Numbered from the stretch's first letter, positions 12,284 to 23,071 are shown. The stretch is 64,000 bases of DNA from Cliona cf. orientalis (GCA_963930775.1 OZ005702.1:5704001-5768000), one strand, 5' to 3'. Numbers and translations: made by a program. The notes: generated by a model from the sequence alone, not told the origin.

Positions 12284-12415
12284 TGTATTTGTATTCTCAC
12301 TGTAAGTAATTAGTTATGTCACCGGGTGCACACCCGATTAGCCTTTTATTTTTGGCTATTGTGTATCCCTTGCTATTGAAGCAAGAATTCTTATAGACAA
12401 AAAAAAAAAAAAAAA
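12284..12415 (+). mobile_element. 132-bp poly(A) retro-insertion in a SCAMP exon
   Basis: Compared with SCAMP copy 2 (51859-51880), copy 1 carries 132 extra bases ending in about 18 A, flanked by the direct repeat AACTT (12279-12283 and 12416-12420). A poly(A) tail and a short target duplication indicate reverse-transcribed RNA integrated by LINE machinery, that is a SINE or a cDNA scrap. No tRNA A/B boxes are obvious. It inserts a GTAAGT (12302) that could act as a splice donor but would give the wrong phase. Confidence 0.75.
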
Positions 12416-14775
12416 AACTTACTATGCCTACAAGTGAGTGGACCTGGGTGTTGTGTTATCATGGTTATCATACATGTATCTCTCTCCCCCTCTCCCTCCC
12501 TCTCTCTCTCTCTCATTTCTCCCTCGATCTCTCTCTTTATCCACCCTCCCAGGAGGGACAGTTCTTTGGCGTTCTTGTGAATCTTCTTTATCCTGTTCTT
12601 CCAAGGTCTCAGCTTTATCCTCAATGCCATTGGAATACCTCAGCTAGGAGCAGCGTAAGCAATGTGATTAATAAGCACAAGAACTATAGCCCTTCTAATT
12701 ATTCGACACCCTTTACCGAATGATTGAAAGTAGCCCCTAATTTTTAGCAAAGATCATCACATGTATAGGGAATAGAATGCACCTGCAGATGGAATATTGA
12801 CTAAAATTCAGCAGAGTTCGAACAATGATATTTCATGCCCACAAGATTTTATATTGACAGCCATCATGATCACAATAATTAAACTCTATTTGTCTCCAGT
12901 GGCTACTTCAATGGTGCCCAATTCTTCCAAGATGGGCTGACTGAGCAGAAGACTGCTGCTGGTGGTATGTACATCATCATGGGGTTCCTCTGGCTCATCG
13001 GAATACCAGTCATCGTAGTGGCCATTATAATGGTGAGGATTACACAACATTAAAATTTAATTTTAGTATAATATGTGTATTGTTAGCTTAGGATGTGGGT
13101 TATGAGCCAAGTTTTATTGTTTTCGTACAGTATTTTCTTGAATATTTCACAAAGGTAGCGAATACTGAGATATTTCTAGCATATTATGAAGTGTAATAAT
13201 TATTGTACCGTATCTTACAAGCACTGCTAAGATTACTGAAAACTGCCTTAATAGTACAACGCTTACTTTTTGTTTTTGCAAGGAGTAGGGTTTGTATAAT
13301 TTTGCTACAAATTTTGCTCCACCTTATCTCTCTATTTATCCCTCCCCCTTTTTTCTTCAAAATAATTTGTTTTAGATCCATCGGTACTACCGTTCATCTG
13401 GCCACACCATCAACAGTGCCATGGAGGAAGGGGTGAGTGGAGCAGCCAAGAACAAGTATGTGCGTGGAGCGGTCAAGTCTAGCGTCAAGGCTGGGATATC
13501 AGCAGCTTATGACAGCAAGTAACTCTCCTATTGTTGGTCTAGTGTGCTTACTCTATTTCTGGTGTTTTATTTTGAAGCTCTCTACATAAGTAAAGAGATG
13601 TTCCTTTAGAGTGTTTAATTTTTGATTCCACCTTGTTATTTGTACTGATGCATGCATATCTGGTCATGGTTGAAAGAAAAGTATTATCTTGTGTGTTCAT
13701 TTATACATCAATTTAATACCATGCTTTTAAAATTTAAACTTCCACGAAACACGAGACAGTCAATTCTATGATCAATTCCTGTCTAAAGAGGACGCCTTAA
13801 AATTAATCAGCACTAGCCTTCTCAGTATGTATTTGACTGCTGCATGAATACTTTCTAGCTATGATTCAACTTCCGATCATCTAGACTAGTACCAGCTACT
13901 TCATGTACTTACTTAGCTCGTAGATTTAGCCTAAATCCCGGGCCACTTCCTGCTCTGCAGACCCTATCCGGATCCGAATGATGAATATTTCGGAATTGAT
14001 CGAGCTGGGAATAGAACCGGTGTCATAAAATTTTGGGGACCCCGGGTCCCCATTTTCATTATGATTTTGGGGACCCTTCCGTGAATATGGGGACCTCCCA
14101 GTTCGTTCGCTGTTCATAGTAGAACTTGAAGAATCATGAATTTACTGGGGTCAGCAGAGCTCATTATTGTTAGGAGAAGTTAGTGGGCACTGGCTGGCTA
14201 GAAAAATATGGCTTAGCCGCTAGCCTAAGGGGCCTTGTCCAAAGTCCTTGTGGAAAAATTAACGTCATTATGACGTTAACATTTTACCCCCCTCCCCCCC
14301 CCCCCTCTTAACGTTACAGCATTTCAGCATAGATTCAACACTGAAACTCTGATTCTGCTCCATTTAGCCTACACATTCGGTATTCACTTGTATTCAATAG
14401 TGCTAGCTATATCTTTATGGATTCATTGCATACCTGTGCTTCTTTAGCAGTTTCTTGCTCGCCTGTAGCTACGTGCACATTTTTAGCTACATAGTGCTTG
14501 ATACAGCTGTCACAAAAATGCAAATTTTGACGCTACTGGAGGTGTGCCTAGACTTGTTCAACCACAAGAATGCATAATCACAACTAAAGCTAAAATCTGC
14601 TGACAATGCAGTTGTAAAACGTCATGGACCAAGACGAGGTATCCCGCAGCTCCTATCAAAGAGTCAACGCTATTGGTCAACAGCCCCAAAATAGGGTCAT
14701 ATGACTACCTATCAAAGTAAGGATCTGATTGGTCAGGTCACGTGACAAATATATACAGCAAAACCAGACTTAGCC

Positions 14776-15880
14776 ATGGCAACATGGGCAACACAATACT
14801 TCTATTATGGCAACACCATACTTAGCTATATGGCAACACGGGGCAACGCAATACTTTACTAGGACAACACGGGCAACACAATACTTCTATATGGCAACAC
14901 GGGGCAACACATACTTAGCTAGAGCAACACGGGCAACACAATACTTCCATATGGCAACACGGGGCAACGCAACACTTAGCTAGGGCAACACAGGCAACAC
15001 ATACTTAGCTAGAGCAACACGGGCAACACAATACTTCCATATGGCAACACAGGGCAACGCAATACTTAGCTAGGACAACACGGGCAACATAATACTTCTA
15101 TATGGCAACACGGGGCAACACATACTTAGCTAGAGCAACACGGGCAACACAATACTTTCATATGGCAATGCAATACTTAGCTAGGACAACACGGGCAACA
15201 CAATACTTCTATATGGCAACACGGGGCAACACATACTTAGCTAGAGCAACACGGGCAACACAATACTTCTATATGGCAACACGGGGCAACACATACTTAG
15301 CTAGAGCAACACGGGCAACACAATACTTCCATATGGCAACACGGGGCAACACATACTTAGCTAGGGCAACACGGGCAACACAACACTTCTATATGGCAAC
15401 ACGGGGCAACGCAATACTTAGCTAGGGCAACACGGGGCAACACATACTTAGCTAGAGCAACACGGGCAACACAATACTTCTATATGGCAACACGGGCAAC
15501 ACAATACTTCTATATGGCAACACGGGCAAGACGGGGCAACGCAATACTTAGCTAGGGCAACACAGGGCAACACATACTAACACATACTTAGCTAGAGCCA
15601 ACATGGACAACACGGGCAACACAATACTTCTATATGGCAACACGGGGCAACACATACTTAGATACGGCAATACGGGCAACACAATACTTCTATATGGCAA
15701 CACGGGCAACACAACACTTCTATATGGCAACACGGGGCAACGCAATACTTAGCTAGGGCAACACAACACTTCTATATGGCAACACGGGGCAACGCAATAC
15801 TTAGCTAGGGCAACACAACACTTCTATATGGCAACACATACTTAGCTAGGGCAACACAATACTTCTATTATTACAGCAAC
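14776..15880. repeat. Minisatellite of GCAACACGGGCAACAC units
   Basis: About 1.1 kb of imperfect ~30-bp units alternates CAACACGGGCAACACAATAC-TTCTATATGG with CAACACGGGGCAACGCAATAC-TTAGCTAGG, giving a ~60-bp higher-order period. Long open frames across it come from the repeat and are not called as genes. Confidence 0.9.
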
Positions 15881-16569
15881 GCCATACATTTTTATTGCTG
15901 CATGGTAGTACAATATACATCTCTATTGCTACGCCAGGTGCTACACGTTGCACCATACATCTCTATTACTACACGGTGCATCTCGATCTAGTATTGCTAC
16001 ACACCAACCCCTACCTATACAAAAAGACTTCCCCACCCACCACCCACCTATTAGAAAAAAATAACACTTGCACATCTGTTGGTATACATGTAATTATTAT
16101 AGGATAAGAGATGCATGACATTGTACATAAAATCATGAAGTGCATGTCACAGAGTAGGAATAATACTATTCTACACATTTAGCAGCTGGATAAATAAAAA
16201 TATTTTGTGTTGTGTCTTTTAGTATAAATGTTTGTTCTATACTCCACATAAGTGCATGTCACAGAGCGTTCCTTCAGCTGATTGGCTATTCCTGCTGATT
16301 TGAGAGTCAGGTGTGCTTTGAGTAACTGAGGCAACTTTCGACTCATTTCCAGTGGCAACGTACTGTACGATGATCAATATTGAATGTGTGTGTGTGTTGG
16401 GGGGGGGGGGGCAATGGACCATGCCACTTCTCATTTGGCCACAAAGATCATACTGTACCTTGACTGTTGTCTAGTTTCTGACGAAAGACCAAGGCAAACA
16501 ATTACAGAGTACCAGCAAACAATCATCACTACATACCACACTTATAGATCACAGTATACGTAGAGACTC

Positions 16570-16681
16570 CATGGCCAGGTAAGTTTCCATGAGGTCAATG
16601 CAGCAGCTGCTGTACAAATGTGCAAGTTATATCCTGGCTAAGTACCTATACAGGCCGAATAAGCGCCACCGGGACACTATG
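16570..16681. mobile_element. Short relative of the 8.3-kb MITE
   Basis: It shares the layout and motifs of 8294-8469: GGCCAGGTAAG at the left, AATGCAGCAGCTGCTGTACAAATG inside (as AATGTAGCAGCTTCTATAC in the other copy) and GCGCCACCGGGACACTATGG at the right. Confidence 0.5.
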
Positions 16682-16766
16682 GTATAGGCTATAGTACAAA
16701 AAGAAGTATCGAGCAATGTATCTGGAGCCCAATGTTGAGAGAATCACAAGAGACTATCTTCATTAA

Positions 16767-17426
16767 TAAGTATGGTCATCAAGCCATTCGGCGGTGAGAG
16801 GGCATGTAACATACGTAGACGGCGAAATCTTACATGTTACTAAAAATGGATTTTTGACTAGCTATGAAATTTTGTTCGACGGCTTGTCAGCCCATTCTTT
16901 TTGAGATATGACTTAAAACAGAGACTATCATGGTCCTTCAGGTGGTTCTCAACGCTGCCAAGTGTCAGTAACAAAATTGAGCCGAGTCTGAGTCTCCAGC
17001 AGTGCAAAGCTCCCATTCACTTTACGGAGACAGAAGCGATGGGGAATGCTTCTGGTTTTGTTGTTTCATTGAAGACTAGCTTAGAACGAAGACCTTTGAC
17101 GTCTCATGACCCCAGCTTAGTCTTATACAGTGTGATGGCATTTTGTCAGCTCAGAGCTGTTTGTCGCCGCCACCGTCTATGATTGACTCGAATATAGCCT
17201 CATTTTCACTTGTCTCCATGATTGGTGTTGCCTTCTGGATCTTTGGTGCTACCAACAAAGCCTTAGCATGGAAGTAGGTCGCTATAAAACCGGGTACAAA
17301 ATTAATGTTGCCTATACTAAGCAAACATTTTGCTATTCTTAGTAACTATTAGAATTTTGCCGTCTATGTTAGCATTATGCAGGTTACATGCCCTCTCGCT
17401 ACCTACGGCAGCTCAATAAGCACTTG
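16767..17426. mobile_element. ~0.66-kb non-autonomous relative of the 8.8-kb element
   Basis: The inner end GAGAGGGCATGTAAC is found inverted at both ends. The right terminus read outward-in, CAAGTGCTTATTGAG, resembles the CAAGGGCTTATCGAC terminus of the element at 41758-50545. Inside, AGACGGCGAAAT and AGACGGCAAAAT extend the inverted repeat. The left outer end is more diverged, and no protein is recognised between. Confidence 0.6.
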
Positions 17427-17643
17427 GTATGGTATAATTACAACTACCTTACTGCTTCATTTCATCCCTGTATACATCAGCAGCTTACTTCTCAACCCCA
17501 TCTATCATTAATTATTCCAGTATGACTATTGTATGTCACTGAATCTATTTACCTTTGCCTACACCTGATCTCTCGTGTTGTAACATACTAAATAATACTC
17601 CCACATTTCAATATTGCTTCATCTGTTTGTTTTATTTACACTC

Positions 17644-18930
17644 ACACATCCTTTTTTCTGCCACTTTTTAACCTAGTAGCCCATGCAGTACTCTCACACA
17701 TCCCTCGACTTTCCTTTTTCCCCCTTTGTTGCCTCTCTTCCATAATGTAGAATCTAATAGCCCACCATCCCAGTACCCTCACACGTCCCCCCTCAAATTT
17801 TCTTTTTGCCACTCTTCCTTAACCTAGTAGCCCGCCCAGTACCCTCACACGTCCCCCTCAACTCTTCCTGTTTTTTTCATTGTTTTGCCTCTCTTCCTTA
17901 ACCTAGTAGCCCACCCAGTACCCTCATACATCCCCCTCGACTCTTCCTTTTTTTGCCTCTCTTCCTTAACCTAGTAGCCCACCCGGTACCCTCACACGTC
18001 CCTCGACGCTTCTTTTTGCCTCTCTTCCATAACCTAGTAGCCCACCCAGTACCCTCACATGCCCCCCTCGACTCTTCCTGTTTTTTTTTCATTTTTTTGT
18101 CTCTCTTCCTTAACCTAGTAGCCTGCCCAGTACCCTCACACGTCCCCTCGACTCTTCCTGTTTTTTTTTTTTTTCATTTTTTTGCCTCTCTTCCTTAACC
18201 TAGTAGCCCACCCAGTACCCTCATACATTCCCCTCAATCTTCTCTCTTTCTTTGGCCTCTCTTCCTTAACCTAGTAGCACACCCAGTACCCTCACACGTC
18301 CCCTCGACTCTTCCTGTTTTTTTTTTTTTTTCATTTTTTTGCCTCTCTTCCTTAACCTAGTAGCCCACCCAGTACCCTCATACATTCCCCTCAATCTTCT
18401 CTCTTTCTTTGGCCTCTCTTCCTTAACCTAGTAGCACACCCAGTACCCTCACACGTCCCCCTCGACTTCTTTTTTTCTTCATTTTTTTGCCTCTCTTCCT
18501 TAACCTAGTAGACCACCCGGTACCCTCACACATCCTTCGACGCTTCTTTTCGCCTCTCTTCCATAACCTAGTAGCCCACCATCCCAATACCCTCACACGT
18601 CCCCTCTTTTTGCCACTCTTCCATAACCTAGTAGCCCACCATCCCAGTACCCTCACACGTCCCCTCTTTTTGCCACTCTTCCTTAGCCTAGTAGCCTGCC
18701 CAGTACCCTCACACACACCCCTCGAATGTTTCCTCCTTTTTTTGCCTCTCTTCCATAACCTAGTAGCCCACACAGTACCTTCATACATCTCCTTACTCGT
18801 AATTCTTTGTTATTTTTTTGCCTCTTTTCCTTATAAACCTAGTAACCCACCGTCCCAGTACATATCCTCGATTCTTTTTTTCTGCCTGTCTTCCTTAGCC
18901 CACCCAGTATTCACACGTCCTCCTCGAGTC
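17644..18930. repeat. Minisatellite of CCTAGTAGCCCACCCAGTACC units
   Basis: About 16 variable units of roughly 60-90 bp are built around CTCTTCCTTAACCTAGTAGC followed by CCCAGTACCCTCACACGTCC and a T-rich spacer. Spacer T-runs vary in length. Open frames on both strands here are repeat artefacts. Confidence 0.88.
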
Positions 18931-19020
18931 TTCTTTTTCTGGCACTCTTCCTGAGCCTCCCGCACGTAGTAATAGCCATGCATGATTCGATTGTCCGCTC
19001 CGAACTCGAAATTGCCACTA

Positions 19021-19646
19021 GCCTCGAACCCAGGCTCACTTTCGGGGCCGGGGGGAGGGGAAAGAGAGCCTGGTACACACTGTCTGCGCATGCGCCAAAA
19101 TTCCCAGAAATCCTGGGAATTCGTATTTTTGTCCGTTTATCTATCCGTAAACGTGAACCTTGACCCCACAAGTATGCCTAAAAATCGTCTATGTTGGCCG
19201 CGATTCGGACTAAGGACACTTGTTGCGACAAGTCTAGCTGTCATAACCGAGCAATATTGATAGAGGAAGAATAAAGAAGCTACGAGAAGGAGTTCTACTC
19301 ACTTTTAGTGAAAGTTTTTTGGTGAATAACCGGGACTGTCGATACAAGCGGTTGTCCAACGGCAACGAAAGGACTTTGTCAGATCTTTGAAGCTCGTGAA
19401 GGTTTGCTTAAAGTGAGATGAGAGCGAAGGAAGTCTTGCATACAACAGTCTAGAGAAATATCGAGTCTTTAAGCTTCACCGACTTCGGCTGCTTAGTATA
19501 CCTTGTCCGTACATGTCCGACCGCGTAGTAGCGATAGTGTCCGGCGAATTATACTAGAAATTGCTCCGTAAACTTTGCGCATGCGCAGACAGTGTGTACC
19601 AGGCTCTCTTTCCCCTCCCCCCGAAAGTGAGCCTGGGTTCGAGGCT
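19021..19646. mobile_element. 625-bp MITE with ~70-bp inverted ends
   Basis: GCCTCGAACCCAGGCTCAC begins both ends, which run inward through AGAGAGCCTGGTACACACTG to TGCGCATGCGC. Flanks share a 12-bp direct repeat, AAATTGCCACTA (19009-19020 and 19647-19658), longer than a simple TA duplication. A lone end of the same family lies at about 21497-21526. Confidence 0.75.
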
Positions 19647-20117
19647 AAATTGCCACTAGCCCAGCCAGCCCATATAAGAGGCGCGCGCAAGCTAAGTCAT
19701 GTGATTACGCCGACCAATGGTGTGGACTTTTTGATAACAGCTGCGGTACTGTACACCAAGACCCCGGCCCTCCCCCCCTAACGTCATAATGACGTTAATT
19801 TTTCCATAAGGACTTTGGACAAGCCCCCTAACTTGTATAAAGGTCTGTAGCGATTTAGCGATTTTTTTTGGGTAAAGGTCATCAGCGCTTTACAATTGCC
19901 TGCAGTCTGATCTGAAAAGCCAATCTACTCTTCAGACCATACAGTGATAGTGTTTTATGATTGAGCCAGGGTATCTCTTGTGTATAAATCTACTCTGGCT
20001 TGTAACATAACTACTGCTTGTTGGCAGAGTAGCTAATAGTTAGAAACAATAAAGTAGAGTCCAATGATGGCCTGATACAGCATGTAACCACAGTAACCAC
20101 AACCCTAGAGCTTGCTA

Positions 20118-20272
20118 GTCTGGGTGCCAGATCGTACAACTATAGGTATATGGATCTTCATGACACTGTATTTGTATTTCATGGCCGCATGAGTATATAA
20201 TAATATTATTATATCCTTTTAGTGACAATCTCATTATAAGGAAGACGTGAGGTGTCTCAGTGGCACCCAGAC
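20118..20272. mobile_element. 155-bp MITE, GTCTGGGTGCCA ends, TA duplication
   Basis: GTCTGGGTGCCA and its complement TGGCACCCAGAC face each other, flanked by TA. There is no coding capacity. Confidence 0.7.
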
Positions 20273-20304
20273 TAGCTAAGAGCTTGCATGATAGTTAGTT
20301 GTAC

Positions 20305-20353
20305 TACCATAGATAATTAAGACTGGGTTACGCAGTCTTAATTATCTATGGTA
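20305..20353. repeat. Perfect 21-bp stem, 7-nt loop hairpin
   Basis: Arms at 20305-20325 and 20333-20353 are exact reverse complements (core ACCATAGATAATTAAGACTG) around the loop GGTTACG. It lies between two MITEs. Confidence 0.75.
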
Positions 20354-20384
20354 CTACAAAATTAGCCTACAACTGTATTGCACC

Positions 20385-20545
20385 GGGGGTCCCCATTTTC
20401 ATAAGAGGGTCCCCAAAATCCTATGAACTTAATGGGGACCCAGGGGTCCCTAAAATATTATGAAAATAGGGACCCGGGTCCCCATTTTTCTATGAAAATG
20501 GGGACCTGGGTCCCCAATTTGGGGGGTCCCTATTTTCATATGACA
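20385..20545. repeat. Cluster of GGGGACC / GGTCCCC motifs
   Basis: At least eight copies of GGGGACC or GGTCCCC in both orientations are separated by short ATTTTCATA spacers. A smaller cluster sits at 14034-14096 near the other end of the outer element, so these are its subterminal repeats and candidate transposase-binding sites. Confidence 0.6.
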
Positions 20546-20548
20546 CTA

Positions 20549-20906
20549 GTCTCGTACCCAGCCCCGCGCGGGGAAGGGTCTGGTGACATTGGAACGATTT
20601 CTTGGTTGCACAGGCGCGTGATTTCATGCCAATATTATGCAATCAATCACGCGCCAGTCCCACGTTGCTACGCAATGCAACGCACAATCAAAGAAACTGC
20701 GTTCTCATTGGCTAGCGCTAAACCGCCAGCTAGACATTGCACGATCGTTGCTGCGCGACCAGATGCAAGGTCACATGAAAATCGTGGAGCTGCAATCTGA
20801 TTGGCTTTCGCAAAAGTAAGAATGCTGAGCTTGCAAGAACCAAGAAAGCGCTCAAATGTCACCAGACCCTCTTCCTCCTTTTGGGGGTGGGGTCTGGGGA
20901 CGAGAC
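20549..20906. mobile_element. 358-bp MITE, GTCTCGTNCCCAG ends, TA duplication
   Basis: Both ends start GTCTCG and continue through CCCAG and GGGTCTGGTGACAT in inverted order. TA flanks them. It sits 10 bp inside the right end of the 6.9-kb element. Confidence 0.75.
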
Positions 20907-20933
20907 TAATATGACACCGGATCCGTGTACTGT

Positions 20934-20960
20934 CACGTGATCTAATCACAAACTATATAT
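20934..20960 (+). promoter_or_regulatory. Candidate promoter of NLR copy 2 (CACGTG and TATA-like)
   Basis: A CACGTG E-box (20934-20939) with an AATCAC neighbour recurs upstream of the paralogous first exon (53537-53542). CTATATATAC follows here, about 90 bp before the start codon, but has no counterpart in the paralog. The next ~60 bp, including GAGTGAAAAA and CACCGCT just before ATG, are also conserved. Confidence 0.3.
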
Positions 20961-21049
20961 ACTATACCTACGAGCCCTTGAGCTAGCTCGAGTGAAAAAG
21001 AACTCTCCTGTTTGCAGATCCACTCTCGCTGCGAGGCCCACCGCTAAAG

Positions 21050-21356
21050 ATGGCATCTAATTCATCTCCCGAAGTCAACGCGATCACGATTCGAACGCAC
21101 GATCTCATGCTAGCGTTGTCAAACGAACCCTTGGGCGTAGGAGGGATACTGCTGGGGAAAGGATTCATTTCAGCGGAGATTATGTCGAAGATGCTGGTTG
21201 TCTCTTACACCTCGACAGAGAAAGCAACTATTCTGATCGAAGCAGTGAGAAATAAGATAGAGTTGGCTCCTTCAAAGTTCACGGAGCTCCTTGAGATTCT
21301 GTCAGAGGTGGCCTGTGCTAAAGAGGTTGTGGAGAGTCTGCGCTCTACCTACCAAA
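21050..21356 (+). CDS. NLR copy 2, exon 1: death-fold (CARD/Death-like) domain
   Basis: It encodes 102 residues plus one base, starting MASNSSPEVNAITIRTHDL and ending SLRSTYQ before the donor A/GTGAGT. The helical pattern (LGVGGILLGKGFISAEI, then TEKATILIEAVRN and LLEILSEV) is that of a CARD/Death-type adaptor domain, which in NLRs recruits signalling partners by homotypic contact. Phase 1 at the donor fits the acceptor of the main exon at 26797 (A + GT CAA, read SQLDQ). The paralog at 53684 is about 60 percent identical by eye. The ATG is supported by conservation of the preceding sequence between copies. Which death-fold subclass it belongs to is uncertain. Confidence 0.72.
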
Positions 21357-23070
21357 GTGAGTTGACTTCACTAATGCATGATCACACGTGTCAGAGTAGT
21401 ACTAGTCTCGCGCAACTAGATACTTTAATAATATCACCGTAGATAATGGAGAGGGAGGAGACAATGTATGGCGGATGCTCGTCACTGTACTCCCCTAGCC
21501 TCGTCCCCAGGCTCTCTTTTCCCCTCTTAACCTAGATCTATGGCTAAACCAAGTGTTGGGAGAACGTGAATTTGAACTGCCTTTTTTATGTATTACCTCG
21601 TATAAAACTTTGTGGAGTTTTCTTTTACTATCGATGAGAGAACTCGGAAGTGAGAGTGTGTCTATATATGGCTGCCTACTATGCGCTTTAGAAACATCCG
21701 TGAGCTTTCTGGGGATAGCTCTCGGGTCTGCAAGCTTTATTAACAGCCTGAGTCATACTCAGATTGAACTTACCTGAGCTTGTTTGGCCCTATCGCGCTT
21801 GCTTTATAAAGAAGCACCGTATTTCAGGTTGTCGTTACCACTCTTTGCCTGTTGCTGGATCTATCGAGGCGTTTAACGCAGGTCCTAGGAATATACCACA
21901 AAGCCAAACGGCAACTCACCTACAAATCTATTCAGAAAAGGTGCTTATTTCTTTATTCTTTTGACTTTAGGACCTCGGGCAACTCGGCTGCCATGCACAA
22001 AGACTCTCTCTCGAGGGCCACAAATATAGCCTTTGCAGTGTAGCAAAATGGTTCGATTCGTGATATGACTGCCTCCGTATACACATACAAGCGTTTCTAA
22101 TCCCTCACCTCTCTATTATAGTAGTGGCCAATAAAAAGTTAACGTTATGTTTCCTATTCTACGATTGTTGAATAGTGTGAAAACGAGAACGAAATGGTAG
22201 CTGAACAGTACAAAGCATTAAATTCATTTGGTATAGGTGAGAAACGTTCAGAGTGAGCACAATGCGTAATAAGACAGCCTTTATATCGCTTGCTGTGCTG
22301 GCTTCTACGATCGCTAGGCAGCTCTACTTAGCCACTTACTGGAAGCTAAGCCAATAGCTTTTATAGCTCGAGGCGATCGCTCAAACTGCTCACTCGAAAC
22401 GTACCTGACGATCGATAAGACACAAAAATACAGCTTTCTTTCGATGTCTGCTACATTATCGAGTCTACGAGGGTTGGCTATGCTTCTCCGTCGCTCACGG
22501 CTTCCCGAAAGCTTGTTTCTTCCACACGGCATTGAGAACGGTCATTAATTAATTCATTCATTTAATTAATTTCCATAGTATACAGAAACACCATACATGT
22601 GCATAGCAACGCCTTTGGACCGTAATTTCTCGGTTATTGTGGGTGTGGCACGATTGTAAACAAAGCGCTCTAGCTCCTACGCAAAGTGCGTGATCGGTCT
22701 GAAACTTGGAGGTAGGTTAGCTCTATGATAGAGCTTGTCAATAATACGTAGCTAACTAAAAAATCATAGAATTTGCTATATGCCGGGTTTTCCCAGATAC
22801 AGTCACATATATAATATTCCTGGGATTGGGGACACAGTGGACTGTAAGTAGACTAGCTACACAACATGTGGGTACATCCAGTTCGTGTCCAAGGCATAGC
22901 ATCCTCGATACAGATGGCTGAATATCATGATCAACCACAAAGATTTGATCAAATCATTTTCAACTCTCTGGACAACCTGATGTGAAGACTACTGAGGCTT
23001 TCATATTTCAGCTGGAAGTATAAACCACCAGTGGTGTAGTATAATTATTTGCTTGACTAATTATTACCAT
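21357..23070. other. NLR copy 2 intron, first part
   Basis: A solitary MITE end (TAGCCTCGTCCCCAGGCTCTC, about 21496) is present. Nothing else is recognised; short open frames here resemble no known protein. Confidence 0.5.
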
Positions 23071-23071
23071 A

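Larger units (their letters stand above)
11143..13522 (+). pseudogene. SCAMP: SCAMP copy 1 (secretory carrier membrane protein), disrupted
   Basis: SCAMPs are four-span membrane proteins of the post-Golgi and endosomal recycling route. Seven exons can be placed: 11143-11241 (NPF-containing N-terminus, DDYNPFTDEG), 11501-11542, 11780-11972 (helical EIARREAALSERERN, then NNFPKFCPAPFKPCFY, the SCAMP core entry), 12137-12433, 12553-12654, 12900-13032 and 13376-13522 (ends AAYDSK). Phases agree throughout. Two lesions are seen. A 132-bp poly(A)-tailed insertion breaks exon 4 at 12284-12415. Exon 5 has an in-frame TGA at 12578-12580, where the family has a hydrophobic residue in a membrane span (KRDSSLAFL stop IFFILFFQ). 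The initiator exon was not found. Identity is clear and function doubtful. Confidence 0.82.
14636..19754. mobile_element. 5.1-kb element nested in MITE A (8-bp duplication)
   Basis: ACCAAGAC flanks both sides (14628-14635 and 19755-19762), and copy B has it once. Imperfect inverted ends share CCGCAGCT, TATCAAA, AGTC and ATTGGTC in order. An 8-bp duplication is typical of hAT-like elements. The interior holds two minisatellites and further MITEs but no recognisable transposase, so it is non-autonomous or composite. Confidence 0.6.
14229..19828. mobile_element. PIF/Harbinger-like MITE, copy A, split by an insertion
   Basis: The ends GGGGCCTTGTCCAAAGTCC (left) and GGGGGCTTGTCCAAAGTCC (right, other strand) are flanked by TAA, and each continues into the palindromic TTAACGTCATTATGACGTTA. 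Removing the 5.1 kb insert leaves a core of about 470 bp matching copy B at 54109-55236. TIRs starting with G runs and a 3-bp TAA duplication suggest the PIF/Harbinger superfamily; this is inferred from ends only. Confidence 0.7.
14021..20916. mobile_element. Outermost element of a transposon nest (CCGG duplication)
   Basis: The terminal TGTCATA and its complement TATGACA are flanked by CCGG on both sides (14017-14020, 20917-20920). The paralogous locus downstream of SCAMP copy 2 reads straight through (GGAACCGGATCCG near 53505), giving an empty site. Subterminal regions are full of GGGGACC/GGTCCCC motifs facing both ways. This 6.9 kb accounts for most of the extra distance between SCAMP and the next NLR first exon in this copy (7.5 kb against 0.5 kb). 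No transposase frame is seen. Confidence 0.6.

Noticed and set aside
12302..12307. New functional splice donor supplied by the retro-insertion
   Set aside because: Splicing from it enters exon 5 in the wrong phase and creates an immediate TGA.
12578..12580. Selenocysteine codon in SCAMP
   Set aside because: No SECIS was seen by eye, the family has a hydrophobic residue here, and other lesions make both copies pseudogenes; kept only as a check.
15102..15425. 107-codon frame of repeating MATRGNTYLARATRATQYF-type units
   Set aside because: It lies wholly inside the GCAACACGGG minisatellite; the frame is a product of unit length, and neighbouring units shift frame.
14776..15880. Possible CRISPR array
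   Set aside because: Units are contiguous imperfect repeats without unique spacers, and the setting is animal DNA.
18423..18954. Long frames on both strands around 18.4-18.95 kb
   Set aside because: Minisatellite artefacts; composition is set by the repeat and the frames overlap on opposite strands.
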